A stretch of 64,000 bases of DNA, from NCBI RefSeq assembly GCF_010450875.1, contig NZ_CP048420.1, positions 1 through 64,000 on the forward strand. Direction: 5' to 3'. Positions 17,563-27,549 of the stretch are shown here, piece by piece (within the stretch, counting starts at the first letter, position 1; each line of letters starts with the position of its first letter). Both the position numbers and the translations under genes were made by a program. This DNA is from Sphingomonas insulae. Lineage in GTDB: Bacteria; Pseudomonadota; Alphaproteobacteria; Sphingomonadales; Sphingomonadaceae. The notes beneath the pieces are model-generated. The model had not been told where the DNA came from. It worked only from the letters and a program-made list of their open reading frames with translations, and did no database searches.

Positions 17563-18759
17563 TGACCTGCTCCCCGTTTTTAGGCCGCTGATAAGTTAGC
17601 TTCGGTGTTCTCATGCCCCTGGCGGGGGCGGTTCGTGAACTCGGCGGGCGCCATACCGCCGAGGCTGCTGTGCGGACGCACGGTGTTGTAGTCCGTCCGC
17701 CATGCCTCGATGATCCGTCTCGCCGCAGCCAGCGAGGCGAACAGGTGCTCGTTCAGGCACTCATCGCGCAAGCGACCATTGAACGATTCCACGAAGCCGT
17801 TCTGCTGCGGCTTGCCCGGAGCGATGTAATGCCATTCTACCCCGGTGTCTTGGCACCAAGCCAGAACGGCATGACTGGTCAGTTCGGTTCCGTTGTCGCT
17901 GACCACCATGCACGGCAGCCCCCGACGCTCGGCGATGGCGGCGAGCTCACGGACGACACGCCGACCCGACAACGAGGTATCGACGATACACGCCAGGCAC
18001 TCCCGGCTGTAATCGTCGATGACGTTGAGGACGCGGAACCGCCGGCCGCAGGCCAATGCATCCGACACGAAGTCGAGCGACCAGCGCTGGTTGGGGCCCT
18101 GCGGGATCGCCATCGGCGCCCGCGTGCCCAACGCCCGTTTCCGGCCGCCACGCTTGCGCACCGTCAGCCGCTCCTCGCGATACAGCCGGTACACCTTCTT
18201 CAGGTTCATGCCCTTGCCTTCACACCTGAGCAGGATCGCCAGCCGGCGATAGCCGAACCGGCGACGTTCGTTCGCGATCTCGCGCATCCGCTCGCGGACA
18301 GCATCGTCCTTTCCGCGAAGCGGCTCATATTGCCATGCCGACCGGTTGACCCCGATCAGTCTGCAGGCGCGACGCTCGGAGAAGCCGTGGTCGGTCATCA
18401 GCTTCTCCACCGCAGCGTAGCGATCCACAGACCGGGTCAGTTTTTTCCCAGCAGATCCTTCAGCGCCGACACGTCCAGCATCGACTCCGCCAGCAGCTTC
18501 TTCAGCCGCCGGTTCTCGTCCTCCAGCGTCCGCAACCGCGCCGCTTCCGACACGGTCATCCCGCCGTACTTCGACTTCCAGTTGTAGAACGTCGCATCGC
18601 TGATGCCGTGCTTCCGGCACAGCTCGGTGGTCTTCACGCCAGCCTCGTGCTCACGCAGCACGCCTATGATCTGATCCTCGGTAAAACGGCCTCGACGCAT
18701 CGCTCGTCTCCATCTGACGAGCTAACTTAGCAATGGCATGATTTTCGGGGAGCAGGTCA
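17563..18759 (-). mobile_element. Complete IS3-family element (IS407-like group)
   Basis: A 1197-bp element. Terminal inverted repeats begin TGACCTGCTCCCCG on both ends, and it is flanked by GCGC duplications. It carries orfA and orfB joined by a frameshift site. All expected catalytic parts are present, so it could be active. Removing it rejoins a small open frame with its own stop codon (see findings). Confidence 0.92.
17580..18700 (-). CDS. IS3-family transposase OrfA/OrfB (programmed -1 frameshift)
   Basis: OrfA (18437-18700, 87 residues) is a helix-turn-helix plus leucine zipper protein ([40 protein letters not shown]). OrfB continues in the -1 frame from a run of six A (minus strand, 18441-18446) to 17580. 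It has the HTH_21 part ([20 protein letters not shown]) and the DDE integrase core: [20 protein letters not shown], and the glutamate in [19 protein letters not shown]. The fusion product is the active transposase in this family. Confidence 0.9.
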
Positions 18760-18763
18760 GCGC
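18760..18763. repeat. Right 4-bp target-site duplication (GCGC)
   Basis: Pairs with 17559-17562 and marks the exact insertion point. Confidence 0.85.
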
Positions 18764-18851
18764 GCATCGTGTCTGGCGAGTTTTCTGAATCGTCGGCATC
18801 TGGGCAATCGAGCCGCTGAATCACGGGATAGACCGGCCGCTTAATCGCCAT
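18764..18851 (-). pseudogene. Small open frame interrupted near its end by the IS3 element
   Basis: Starts at 18851 overlapping the end of the preceding small membrane gene and reads MAIKRPVYPVIQRLDCPDAD, then DSENSPDTMRA up to the insertion point. Reading past the IS into the left flank gives only two more residues and a TAG at 17554-17552, so the original product was about 33 residues. As the sequence stands the frame runs into IS DNA. Confidence 0.45.
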
Positions 18852-18960
18852 CAATCATGCGCCGGACGCGTTTGCTGACCAACCGACCGGCCATGGCCAG
18901 AGCAAGAACCGCAATTGAGCTGCCCCAGATTACGGCCACGGCTATCAACAGCCAGCGCAT
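18841..18960 (-). CDS. Small one-span membrane protein
   Basis: 39 residues: MRWLLIAVAVIWGSSIAVLA, then LAMAGRLVSKRVRRMIDGD. One hydrophobic helix with a basic tail. It sits 12 bp after the next small membrane gene and overlaps the start of the interrupted frame, so they form one leftward operon that once led into the WGR gene. Confidence 0.5.
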   Translation of the reverse strand: MRWLLIAVAVIWGSSIAVLALAMAGRLVSKRVRRMIDGD

Positions 18961-18972
18961 CCGGGTGAACCG

Positions 18973-19071
18973 TCAGTAGCGGATACGCGCCTTCAGCGTA
19001 TGCGCCGCGGCGCCTAGGCTCAGCCCGAATGCAAGCGAGCCAGCTACATAGCCAAGGACGAGTCCAACCAT
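18973..19071 (-). CDS. Small one-span membrane protein
   Basis: 32 residues (MVGLVLGYVAGSLAFGLSLG then AAAHTLKARIRY): a glycine-rich hydrophobic helix with a basic end, preceded on the minus strand by GTTAGGAGTTGGG. First gene of the small leftward operon. Confidence 0.5.
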   Translation of the reverse strand: MVGLVLGYVAGSLAFGLSLGAAAHTLKARIRY

Positions 19072-19251
19072 CCCAACTCCTAACCGGTCCCATCATTGGT
19101 GATGGTGACAGGAGTAACATAGGGGTGATTCATAAAACTGCCACATGCATTTTCGAAACGTCGGTCTGGACGAACCACTCAGCCGATATCTGGCCATGGC
19201 GGCTGATCCGCGCCGTGGCGCTGTCTGCGGTATCCCGTCGGCGACTTCCGC

Positions 19252-20673
19252 TCAGAATGCGTTGCGGTGCAGGATCACGCGAACGGTCAGGAAAATGATC
19301 TTCAGATCGCGCCAGATCGACCAATTCTCGAGATATTCCAGATCGGCTTGCAACCGGTTCTTCAGGTCGTCCTCGATCAGCGTCGCGCCGCGAAAGCCGC
19401 GCACCTGGGCCAGGCCGGTGAGCCCCGGCTTGGTGGCGTGGCGATCCCAGTAGCGCTGATCGACTTCCCAGAACAACTTGTCCGCCGCGCGCGATCCCAG
19501 TGCGTGCGGGCGTGGGCCGACGATGCTCATGTCGCCCTTCAGCACATTGACGAGCTGCGGCAGCTCATCAAGGCTGGTCTTGCGGATGATCCGCCCGACA
19601 CCGGTGATCCGATCGTCATTGCGTGAGGCCGAACGATGCCCCGCCCCGTCCAGCTGCTGGACGTACATCGAGCGGAACTTGAACATACTGAACATCTGGT
19701 TGCCGCGGCCGATGCGCACCTGTTTGAACAGGATGGGGCCTGCACTGTTCAGTCGCACTGCGATCGCGGTGATGATCAGCAAGGGTAGCAGGCACAGCAG
19801 CGCCGTGGACGCCACAGCGATGTCGAACAGGCGCTTGACGATCCGGTCGGTCAGGCTGAGCGGCCCCGCCGCGACGATGATCGAGGGGACGTCGCGATTG
19901 GGTCCGAGGCCGAGCGGCGCGAGCGCGGCAAGTTCGGGGACGACGATCTCGCTCTGCACGTTGGCACCACGCAGCGCCTTGGCCCATGCCATGCGATGTT
20001 CGGGCGCGCAGGTCACTACCACGCGATCGGCGCTGGCGATCAGCGTCGCGAGGCGATCGTACATGTGCGGATCATGCTCGTCCGGATCGAAATAGGATTC
20101 CGCCGCCATGATCATCGAGAATTTGCCCGGCGGAATCGGAGCACCCCGATCGCATAGCAGGATCGAGCTAAACGGATTGCCGCCGACGACCCAGTTGAGG
20201 TGGCGGACGAAGCCGTAGCGGGCAACGACGAGAAACAGCGCCGCGAGCGTTGAACCGAGCGCGATCGTCAGCCGCGGGAATGCCGTGCTCGACTTGAGGT
20301 AGAAGACGACTAGAATGACGCTGCCGATCGCCAGCGCGAGCGCCTGCAGCCCGCGCCGGATCGCGCGGAACGGGTCCTGGAAATTGACCGCGTCATAGGC
20401 ATCGATGTTGGACGCGAACAGCGCATAGACCGGCAGCAGCACGAGCGCGAACACCAGCCAACCTGTGTCGATGACCATCGACTGCCGCAGGATCGCCGTG
20501 CACAGGAAGCCACCGAAGATCGCGGCCAGATCGGTACTGAGCAGGTACAGGACGGCGCGGAACTGGAGCAGTGCGCTACGAGGCCGCCAATGGGTCTTGA
20601 TGTCGGAGGCCCGGTCCGAAACCTGATGCAGGGCGCGATCCTGTGCAACTGGCGGATCGACATTATCCAACAT
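19252..20673 (-). CDS. Polyprenyl-phosphate sugar-1-phosphate transferase (EPS initiation)
   Basis: 473 residues. The N-terminal half has several membrane spans (FRAVLYLLSTDLAAIFGGFL; GWLVFALVLLPVYALFASNI) and a degenerate nucleotide-binding-like middle. The C-terminal ~190 residues are the catalytic WbaP/CpsE-type domain: KRLFDIAVASTALLCLLPLL, GPILFKQVRIGRGNQMF, MFKFRSMYV, RKTSLDELPQLVNVLKGDMS, IVGPRPHA and KPGLTGLAQVRGF. It transfers the first sugar phosphate to undecaprenyl phosphate in the inner membrane. It is the last gene of the leftward rmlB-nudix-rmlA run. Confidence 0.93.
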   Translation of the reverse strand: MLDNVDPPVAQDRALHQVSDRASDIKTHWRPRSALLQFRAVLYLLSTDLAAIFGGFLCTAILRQSMVIDTGWLVFALVLLPVYALFASNIDAYDAVNFQDPFRAIRRGLQALALAIGSVILVVFYLKSSTAFPRLTIALGSTLAALFLVVARYGFVRHLNWVVGGNPFSSILLCDRGAPIPPGKFSMIMAAESYFDPDEHDPHMYDRLATLIASADRVVVTCAPEHRMAWAKALRGANVQSEIVVPELAALAPLGLGPNRDVPSIIVAAGPLSLTDRIVKRLFDIAVASTALLCLLPLLIITAIAVRLNSAGPILFKQVRIGRGNQMFSMFKFRSMYVQQLDGAGHRSASRNDDRITGVGRIIRKTSLDELPQLVNVLKGDMSIVGPRPHALGSRAADKLFWEVDQRYWDRHATKPGLTGLAQVRGFRGATLIEDDLKNRLQADLEYLENWSIWRDLKIIFLTVRVILHRNAF

Positions 20674-20788
20674 TGCCCACGCACACCTTATCTGTTTGGC
20701 GCCCAGCGGTTTACGGGCAACCGCTAATAACCGTTTCGATGGATAATCTCAATGTGGCCGCACTCGTCGGACACAAAATGGCTACTCA

Positions 20789-21775
20789 TCACAGTATGGG
20801 GGTATTGTCAGGATTAGATCGATTGCCGAGTTTTGTAAAGCATTCTTCGCGGCGACGGTCCCCCGCTCTTCGTTCCGCAAACGGCAAGGGTGTCGGCGCT
20901 TCCTCGATTGCGGCCAGAATAGCGCGGCCATAAGCCGTCTTGACCAGCGCCCGGCCCCGTTCCTCCGCAGCTTCGCGCGATATGAACCCCTGTAGGTAAG
21001 CGATCTCTTCCAAGCAGGCGATCTGGATGCCCTGACGATGCTGTATGGTGCGAACGAACTCGGCCGCTTGGAGCAGGCTGTCGTGGGTACCGGTATCGAG
21101 CCAGGCAAAGCCGCGACCCATCGGCTCGACGTATAGTGCGTCCGCGTTTAGATAGCGGCGGACAAGGTCAGTGATTTCGAGTTCGCCTCTTTCCGAGGGG
21201 GTCAATCCAGCAGCCAGATCGCACACCTGCCGATCAAAGACGTACAGCCCGGTGATCGCGTGACTGGATCGCGGTCGTTCAGGTTTTTCCTCGATCGATA
21301 CGGCTCGGTTCTTAGCGTCTAATTCGATCACGCCATAGCGTTCGGGGTTTTCTACGCGGTAGGAGAAGATGGTGGCCCCACCCCCGCCGCCTTCGACCCG
21401 GTCGACAGCGCGGCGCAGCATCGGCACCAGGCCGTTGCCAAAAAAGATGTTGTCGCCAAGTACCAGCGCCACTGGCTCGCCCGCGATCCAGTCGCGACCG
21501 ATGGTGAACGCCTGTGGCAGGCCCTCGGGACGCGGCTGTTCCGCATAGGCGATGCTCAGGCCCAGCGCCGATCCATCATTAAACAGCGTACGATAATGCG
21601 GCAGATATTCGGGGCTCGAGATGATGAGAATTTCGCGGATGCCGGCGAGCATCAACACCGACAGCGGATAGTAGATCATCGGTTTATCGTAGACGGGCAG
21701 CAACTGCTTGTTGACGACAAGCGTCGCCGGATGGAGCCGCGTACCTGTGCCGCCGGCGAGGATGATGCCCTTCAT
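20789..21775 (-). CDS. rmlA: Glucose-1-phosphate thymidylyltransferase
   Basis: 328 residues from MKGIILAGGTGTRLHPATLV, the nucleotide-binding signature. Other family blocks: KQLLPVYDKPMIYYPLSVLM, LVLGDNIFFG, RVENPERYGVIE and EPMGRGFAWLDTGTHDSLL. It makes dTDP-glucose, the substrate of RmlB. The C-terminus (ERRAGDRRREECF onward) is about 30 residues longer than usual. A longer frame starting at 21868 adds a non-homologous leader and is rejected. It is also called rfbA. Confidence 0.95.
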   Translation of the reverse strand: MKGIILAGGTGTRLHPATLVVNKQLLPVYDKPMIYYPLSVLMLAGIREILIISSPEYLPHYRTLFNDGSALGLSIAYAEQPRPEGLPQAFTIGRDWIAGEPVALVLGDNIFFGNGLVPMLRRAVDRVEGGGGGATIFSYRVENPERYGVIELDAKNRAVSIEEKPERPRSSHAITGLYVFDRQVCDLAAGLTPSERGELEITDLVRRYLNADALYVEPMGRGFAWLDTGTHDSLLQAAEFVRTIQHRQGIQIACLEEIAYLQGFISREAAEERGRALVKTAYGRAILAAIEEAPTPLPFAERRAGDRRREECFTKLGNRSNPDNTPIL

Positions 21776-21809
21776 GAGCTCGGATATAGCAGTCAGCGAT
21801 AAAAAATGG

Positions 21810-22367
21810 TTAGAATAAATCCGGCCGGCGGAGCCGTAGAGCCTGGAGTAGCATAAATAGCTTGGCATCGGTCATCCGGCCACTTGTCACATCCGCCCAG
21901 AGAGTCGCCAATTTCTCTTCGCGCGCGTCGATCGTCTCAAGTTCCTCGGCCATTCCACCGCCCAAGCCAGTGCGATCATTGGTAGTATATTCAGCAAGGA
22001 ATAGGTGGACCCGCTCGGTGGTGGATGAAGGAGTCATCCAAACCTGGGCAACAGGTTCAAGCTGACGCAGTCGCAGGCCGGTTTCCTCGTATGCTTCACG
22101 ATAAGCGGTGTCAGCCGGGGCTTCGCGCTCGGTCGCGCCGGCGATCGCCTCGGGGAAAGGCGCCTCGCCCAGATACAATACCGCATCGCGCGTCTGGCGT
22201 ACTGTCATGGCGACACGGCGGTCAGGATCATAGGCGAGGACTGTTGCGCCCGAGACATGCTCGACGATTGCCCGCTCGCATTCGGTTCCACTGAGGCGCA
22301 GGCGCAGCATGATGAGGCTGAGCCAGCCTCGGTATAGGGGGCGGCTGGTGAGGACGGTATCGGTCAT
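21810..22367 (-). CDS. NUDIX hydrolase, NudK-like
   Basis: 185 residues from MTDTVLTSRPLYRGWLSLIM. The Nudix box is present as EREAPADTAYREAYEETGL; the usual leading glycine is one position off, but the REx2EE core is intact. Upstream is SGATVLAYDPDRRVAMTVRQ. NudK-type enzymes hydrolyse GDP-mannose or other nucleotide sugars. It lies between rmlB and rmlA with gaps of 51 and 34 bp, so it probably adjusts nucleotide-sugar pools for the same polysaccharide. Confidence 0.82.
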   Translation of the reverse strand: MTDTVLTSRPLYRGWLSLIMLRLRLSGTECERAIVEHVSGATVLAYDPDRRVAMTVRQTRDAVLYLGEAPFPEAIAGATEREAPADTAYREAYEETGLRLRQLEPVAQVWMTPSSTTERVHLFLAEYTTNDRTGLGGGMAEELETIDAREEKLATLWADVTSGRMTDAKLFMLLQALRLRRPDLF

Positions 22368-22418
22368 GCCGCACCGGCTAGGCGGGGGACGGTGCCCTCG
22401 CAATTGTAAAGCGCTGCT

Positions 22419-23486
22419 TCAGGCAGCCATGGCGTTATTGAGTCCCCGCCGTATGTCCGCCGCCTGTGCAGCAACAATAGGGCGCCACCAGGCTTCGTTG
22501 CCCAGATACCAACACACCGTCATCTCCAACCCGGTCTCAAAGCTTTCCCGCGGAGTCCAGCCAAGTTCGTCTCGAATGCGCGTAGCGTCGATCGCATAAC
22601 GCAGGTCATGGCCGGGACGGTCGGCGACGAAGCCGATCTGCGTTACATAGGAGCGGCCGTCCTGGCGTGGACGCAATCGATCGAGCGTTGCACAGAGCGT
22701 TTCCACGACGTCAATGTTGCGGCGTTCGGCATTGCCGCCGATGTTGTAGCGTCGCCCGGGCTTGCCCCGTTCGAACACGGCCTGCAGTGCGCGGACATGA
22801 TCGTCTACGAACAGCCAGTCGCGTACGTTCTCGCCGCGGCCGTATACCGGCAAGGTTTCGCCGGCGAGTGCCTTGACGATCATCAGCGGGATCATCTTTT
22901 CGGGAAAGTGATACGGTCCATAATTGTTCGAGCAATTGGTAATGAGCACCGGCAGGTCATAGGTATGCCCCCAGGCGCTGACCAGATGATCTGACGCCGC
23001 CTTACTCGCCGAATAGGGTGACCGCGGATCGTAGGGCGTGTTCTCGGTAAACAGGCCAGTCGGGCCTAGGCTTCCGAACACCTCGTCTGTCGAGACATGG
23101 TGGAAGCGGAATGTAGCGCGATCGGCGGGTGCGAGATCCAGCCAATAGGCGCGGGCCGCCGACAGCATTGTGAAGGTGCCGACGACATTGGTGTCGATGA
23201 AGGCGCCCGGTCCGTCGATCGAGCGATCGACATGGCTCTCCGCGGCAAGGTGCGTGACGATGTCGGGCCGAAAATCCCGGAGCGCGGCCAAAACCGCGGT
23301 ACCATCGCGAATGTCGCCGTGGACGAGGCGGCAGCGCAGATTGTCGGCGACCGGTGCGAGCGCATTGAGCGTACCGGCGTAGGTCAGTGCGTCATAGACC
23401 AGCACTTCGTACCCGGTGTTACGGATCAGGTGGCGAACGAGCGCCGAGCCGATGAAGCCGGCTCCGCCGGTAACGAAGATGCGCAT
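22419..23486 (-). CDS. rmlB: dTDP-glucose 4,6-dehydratase
   Basis: 355 residues, full length. The NAD-binding start [20 protein letters not shown], the [15 protein letters not shown] segment, the catalytic threonine/acid pair [12 protein letters not shown], and [12 protein letters not shown] (Tyr-Lys) are all there, followed by [20 protein letters not shown]. It converts dTDP-glucose to dTDP-4-keto-6-deoxyglucose. It heads the leftward run with the Nudix and rmlA genes. rmlC and rmlD are not in the window. Confidence 0.96.
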   Translation of the reverse strand: MRIFVTGGAGFIGSALVRHLIRNTGYEVLVYDALTYAGTLNALAPVADNLRCRLVHGDIRDGTAVLAALRDFRPDIVTHLAAESHVDRSIDGPGAFIDTNVVGTFTMLSAARAYWLDLAPADRATFRFHHVSTDEVFGSLGPTGLFTENTPYDPRSPYSASKAASDHLVSAWGHTYDLPVLITNCSNNYGPYHFPEKMIPLMIVKALAGETLPVYGRGENVRDWLFVDDHVRALQAVFERGKPGRRYNIGGNAERRNIDVVETLCATLDRLRPRQDGRSYVTQIGFVADRPGHDLRYAIDATRIRDELGWTPRESFETGLEMTVCWYLGNEAWWRPIVAAQAADIRRGLNNAMAA

Positions 23487-23605
23487 GAGCCCGATTCTAG
23501 TGTCTGAAAGTTAATCCATCGCTGCAGCTACACTAGGTTGCTTGGACAAAGGTTGACGTCGTGAACTGCGGTTAATTCAACGCTGCCATTTGGAGGCGGC
23601 CTTGG

Positions 23606-24382
23606 GTGAGCGGATCGGGTTGTCGGATGCGGAGTGGGGGGATCGTCGATGCGTTGCTGCCGGCCGAGCGCGGTAGGGGCTGCCGCCCGGCGTGGGACAA
23701 CCGCCGCTACTCCGAAGGCATGATGTGGATCGCCCGGACAGGGGCGCAATGGCGGCGGCTGCCAGATGAGTATGGCAAGTGGAACAGCGTGTTCCGCCGT
23801 TATCGGCGGTGGACGACGACCGGCGTGTTCGACGCGCTGCTTGAGACGCTGGCCGAGGTAGTCGCGCGGGACGGCAGCGCCGACATGATCGACAGCACGG
23901 TCGTGTGGGCGCACCACTGCGCGGCGGGGATAAAAAGGAATTGGGCACGCGGAGGCGCCCGGCCGTTCGCGCGGCGGGTTCACAACCAAGCTCCACGCCA
24001 GGTGCGACGCTCAGGGACCGCTTGCCCTCGTGCTGACACCCGGACAGGCGCATGATGTCAAAGGCTTCCCCCCGCTGATGCGCATGATTGGCGACTGGAT
24101 CAACGTCGTGCGCGCTGACAAGGGCTATGACGCCGATGCGATCCGGGAGGAGCTGTCTGGCTGAGATCTAAGGCGGTGATCCCCGCTAGAGTTAACCGCC
24201 GCCATCCCGCGCCGCGCGACCGTGTGAAGTATCGCTGGCGCAACCGCATCGAGCACTTCTTCAACAAGCTGAGGAACTGGCGACGCGTCGCGACCCGCTA
24301 CGACAAAACGGCCAACTCCTATATCGGCTTCATCAGTCTTGCCTCAGCCTTGCTCTGGCTACCCTTGGTCCACGTGACCTAG
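23606..24382 (+). pseudogene. IS5-family (IS427-like) transposase remnant
   Basis: Three consecutive fragments in different frames rebuild an IS5-type transposase. They are an N-terminal part (YSEGMMWIARTGAQWRRLPD, TVVWAHHCAAG), a middle part (RSRGGFTTKLHARCDAQG, VRADKGYDADAIREELSG) and a C-terminal part (KYRWRNRIEHFFNKLRNWRR, ATRYDKTANSYIGFISLASA). The first shift could be the normal programmed one near the A-run at 23931; the second, near 24161, breaks the gene. No terminal repeats were found. It lies between rmlB and the serine deaminase. Confidence 0.8.
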
Positions 24383-24392
24383 CTCAATGTCG

Positions 24393-25829
<1,437 letters not shown>

Positions 25830-25867
25830 GCATGTCCCCATCGCCGGACATATCCGGCCGTGCGCAT

Positions 25868-26038
25868 GCCCCATCTGTCGCTTGTGCCTGAGATCGCTAT
25901 CCCGTCGGCGGACGTGGGGTCGCCCCTGCGCCTCTCTCCAGATATCCTCGCATCGCCATGGTCCTTCTGCCTGAGAGTTTCCGGGGCGGTTGCTCCTTCG
26001 GCGCCGGGGCTGAACCCGGTCTCTCCCATGTCGATGGA
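25868..26038 (-). ncRNA. Tandem glycine riboswitch upstream of the serine deaminase
   Basis: On the minus strand two glycine-aptamer-like units follow each other. Aptamer 1 (about 26035-25955) has GGGAGAGACC, GCGCCGAAGGAGCAACCGC and AAACTCTCAGGCAGAAGGAC. Aptamer 2 (about 25943-25868) has CTGGAGAGAGGCGC, GTCCGCCGACGGGATAGCG and ATCTCAGGCACAAGCGACAG. These are the conserved blocks of the class. The leader ends about 40 bp before the sdaA start, so control at translation or elongation is possible. Confidence 0.9.
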
Positions 26039-26042
26039 CACG

Positions 26043-26071
26043 GGTATCGGCGGGGGCGGGGTAGGCGTCAA
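26043..26071 (-). promoter_or_regulatory. Candidate promoter of the riboswitch-sdaA transcript
   Basis: Minus-strand -35 TTGACG (26071-26066), 17-bp spacer, and a weak -10 GATACC (26048-26043). The IS3 element begins 10 bp beyond the -35 box, so this promoter appears to have been just spared. Confidence 0.5.
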
Positions 26072-26163
26072 GGGTGGGTTTGACCTGAGCCCTGTGGATT
26101 GGTCCGTTCTTTGTGAGAAATTCCCGGTTAGGTTTGGCAGATGCCGGACGAGGGAATCCGTCA

Positions 26164-27261
26164 ATGAAGAAGTCGAGGTTCAGCGAGGCAGATCGCGTTC
26201 ATTCTCAAGCAGGCCGAGGATGGAACGACCGTGGAGGAGGTATGTCGGAAAGCCGGCATCTCGATCCAGACCTACTATCGATGGCGCAGCAAATACGGGG
26301 GTCTGATGCCGTCGGAGATGAAGCGCCTCAAGGTGCTGGAGGAGGAGAACGTCCGGCTGAAGCGGCTGGTGGCGAACCTCAGCCTGGACAAAGAGATGCT
26401 GCAGGATGTCATCCGCCGAAAAATGTAGGGCCTGGTCGAGCCCGGGAGATCGTCGGCTATTTGCAGGCGAGCTACCAGGTCAGCGAACGGCGAGCCTGCG
26501 GCGCGTTTCCGATCAATCGATCGACCCAGCGCTATCAGTCCCGCCGCCTCGATCAGGCCGGCCTCAAGATGCGGATCAAGGAGTTGGCTGCGACCCGTGT
26601 TCGCTACGGGTATCGACGCATCCATGTTCTGCTCCGGCGGGAGGGCTGGGAGATCAACCACAAGCGCACTCATCGGCTGTATCGCGAACTCGGGCTGCAG
26701 CTGCGCAACAAGACGCCCAAGCGCAAGGTGAAGGCGAAGCTGCGCGATGACCGGACGCCGGCGACGGCGCCCAACGAGTGCTGGTCGATGGATTTCCTGT
26801 CGGACCAGCTGTTCGACGGGCGCAAGATCCGGGTGCTGTCGATCGTCGACAACTTCACGCGCGTGTCGCCAGCGCTCGATGTACGGATGAGCTATCGTGG
26901 CTCTGACGTGGTGGAAACGCTCGACCGCATTGCCGCGGCACACGGTCGCCCCAAGCGCATACGTCTGGATAATGGGCCGGAATTCATCTCGAAGGATCTC
27001 GATCTATGGGCCTATCAGCATGATGTAGTGCTGGACTTCAGCCGCCCCGGCAAACCGACCGACAATGCGTTTGCGGAGGCGTTCAATGGCCGCGTGCGGG
27101 CCGAATGCCTCAACGCATACTGGTTCTTGAGCTTGGACGACGCACGGGTAAAATGTGAGGCGTGGCGGCGCGATTACAACGAGCACCGTCCGCATAGCTC
27201 CCTCGGCAACCAGACCCCGATGGAGCGCGCTTTTTCGTCAGGGCAGGCATGCCTGCCCTGA
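26164..27261 (+). CDS. IS3-family transposase OrfA/OrfB, orfA frameshifted
   Basis: OrfA should begin at 26164 (MKKSRFSE), but the frame is lost near 26188 and resumes as QAEDGTTVEEVCRKAGISIQ, ending IRRKM at 26428. OrfB continues by -1 shift at the A-run near 26420: EIVGYLQASYQVSERRACGA, CWSMDFLSD, IRLDNGPEFISK, and the glutamate in NAFAEAFNGRVRAECLNAYW, which complete the DDE triad. The orfB part is intact; the defect in orfA probably stops synthesis of active fusion transposase. Confidence 0.85.
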   Translation: MKKSRFSEADRVHSQAGRGWNDRGGGMSESRHLDPDLLSMAQQIRGSDAVGDEAPQGAGGGERPAEAAGGEPQPGQRDAAGCHPPKNVGPGRAREIVGYLQASYQVSERRACGAFPINRSTQRYQSRRLDQAGLKMRIKELAATRVRYGYRRIHVLLRREGWEINHKRTHRLYRELGLQLRNKTPKRKVKAKLRDDRTPATAPNECWSMDFLSDQLFDGRKIRVLSIVDNFTRVSPALDVRMSYRGSDVVETLDRIAAAHGRPKRIRLDNGPEFISKDLDLWAYQHDVVLDFSRPGKPTDNAFAEAFNGRVRAECLNAYWFLSLDDARVKCEAWRRDYNEHRPHSSLGNQTPMERAFSSGQACLP

Positions 27262-27267
27262 CGAAAA
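27232..27267. repeat. 36-bp perfect palindrome at the 3' end of orfB
   Basis: TTTTCGTCAGGGCAGGCA (27232-27249) is followed directly by its exact complement with no spacer. It contains the orfB stop codon and has T/A tracts at the edges, so in RNA it forms a strong hairpin that can terminate transcription from either side. Confidence 0.8.
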
Positions 27268-27500
27268 GAGAGCCGGTTTTCTCATAAAGACCGGACCTAA
27301 GACGGGGTGAGGCTCAAAAGCGCCGGAAACTCTCACTCAGCTTGGATGAAAAAAGAGGGAGGACGTCAAGGGCTCAGGTCAACCCTAAGAACGGTACTCA
27401 ATCACAGGAGCGCTGGCTCCAGCCATTACATGCTTCTTGAGAGAAGCAAACGGTCGCCAGCGGACATCCTCACGTCGGGTAGGAATTATGCTTGCGCAGA

Positions 27501-27536
27501 CATGTCGAGGACTTGCCACGCCACCATGTCGACATG
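27501..27536. promoter_or_regulatory. Candidate partition site / parA operator
   Basis: A half-site CATGTCGAGG at 27501 and a 12-bp palindrome CATGTCGACATG at 27525-27536 lie 14-49 bp before parA. Another CATGTCGACA lies near the end of parA (28151). The ribbon-helix-helix partner is a likely binder. Confidence 0.45.
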
Positions 27537-27549
27537 TAGAGGTGGTTTC

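Larger units (their letters stand above)
26081..27381 (+). mobile_element. IS3-family element (IS51-like), probably inactive
   Basis: A 1301-bp element with 13-bp perfect terminal repeats (TGACCTGAGCCCT at 26081-26093, its complement at 27369-27381). No target duplication is evident. It carries orfA and orfB, but orfA has a frameshift near its start. A rearranged partial copy of the same element lies at 58.7-59.3 kb. Confidence 0.85.
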
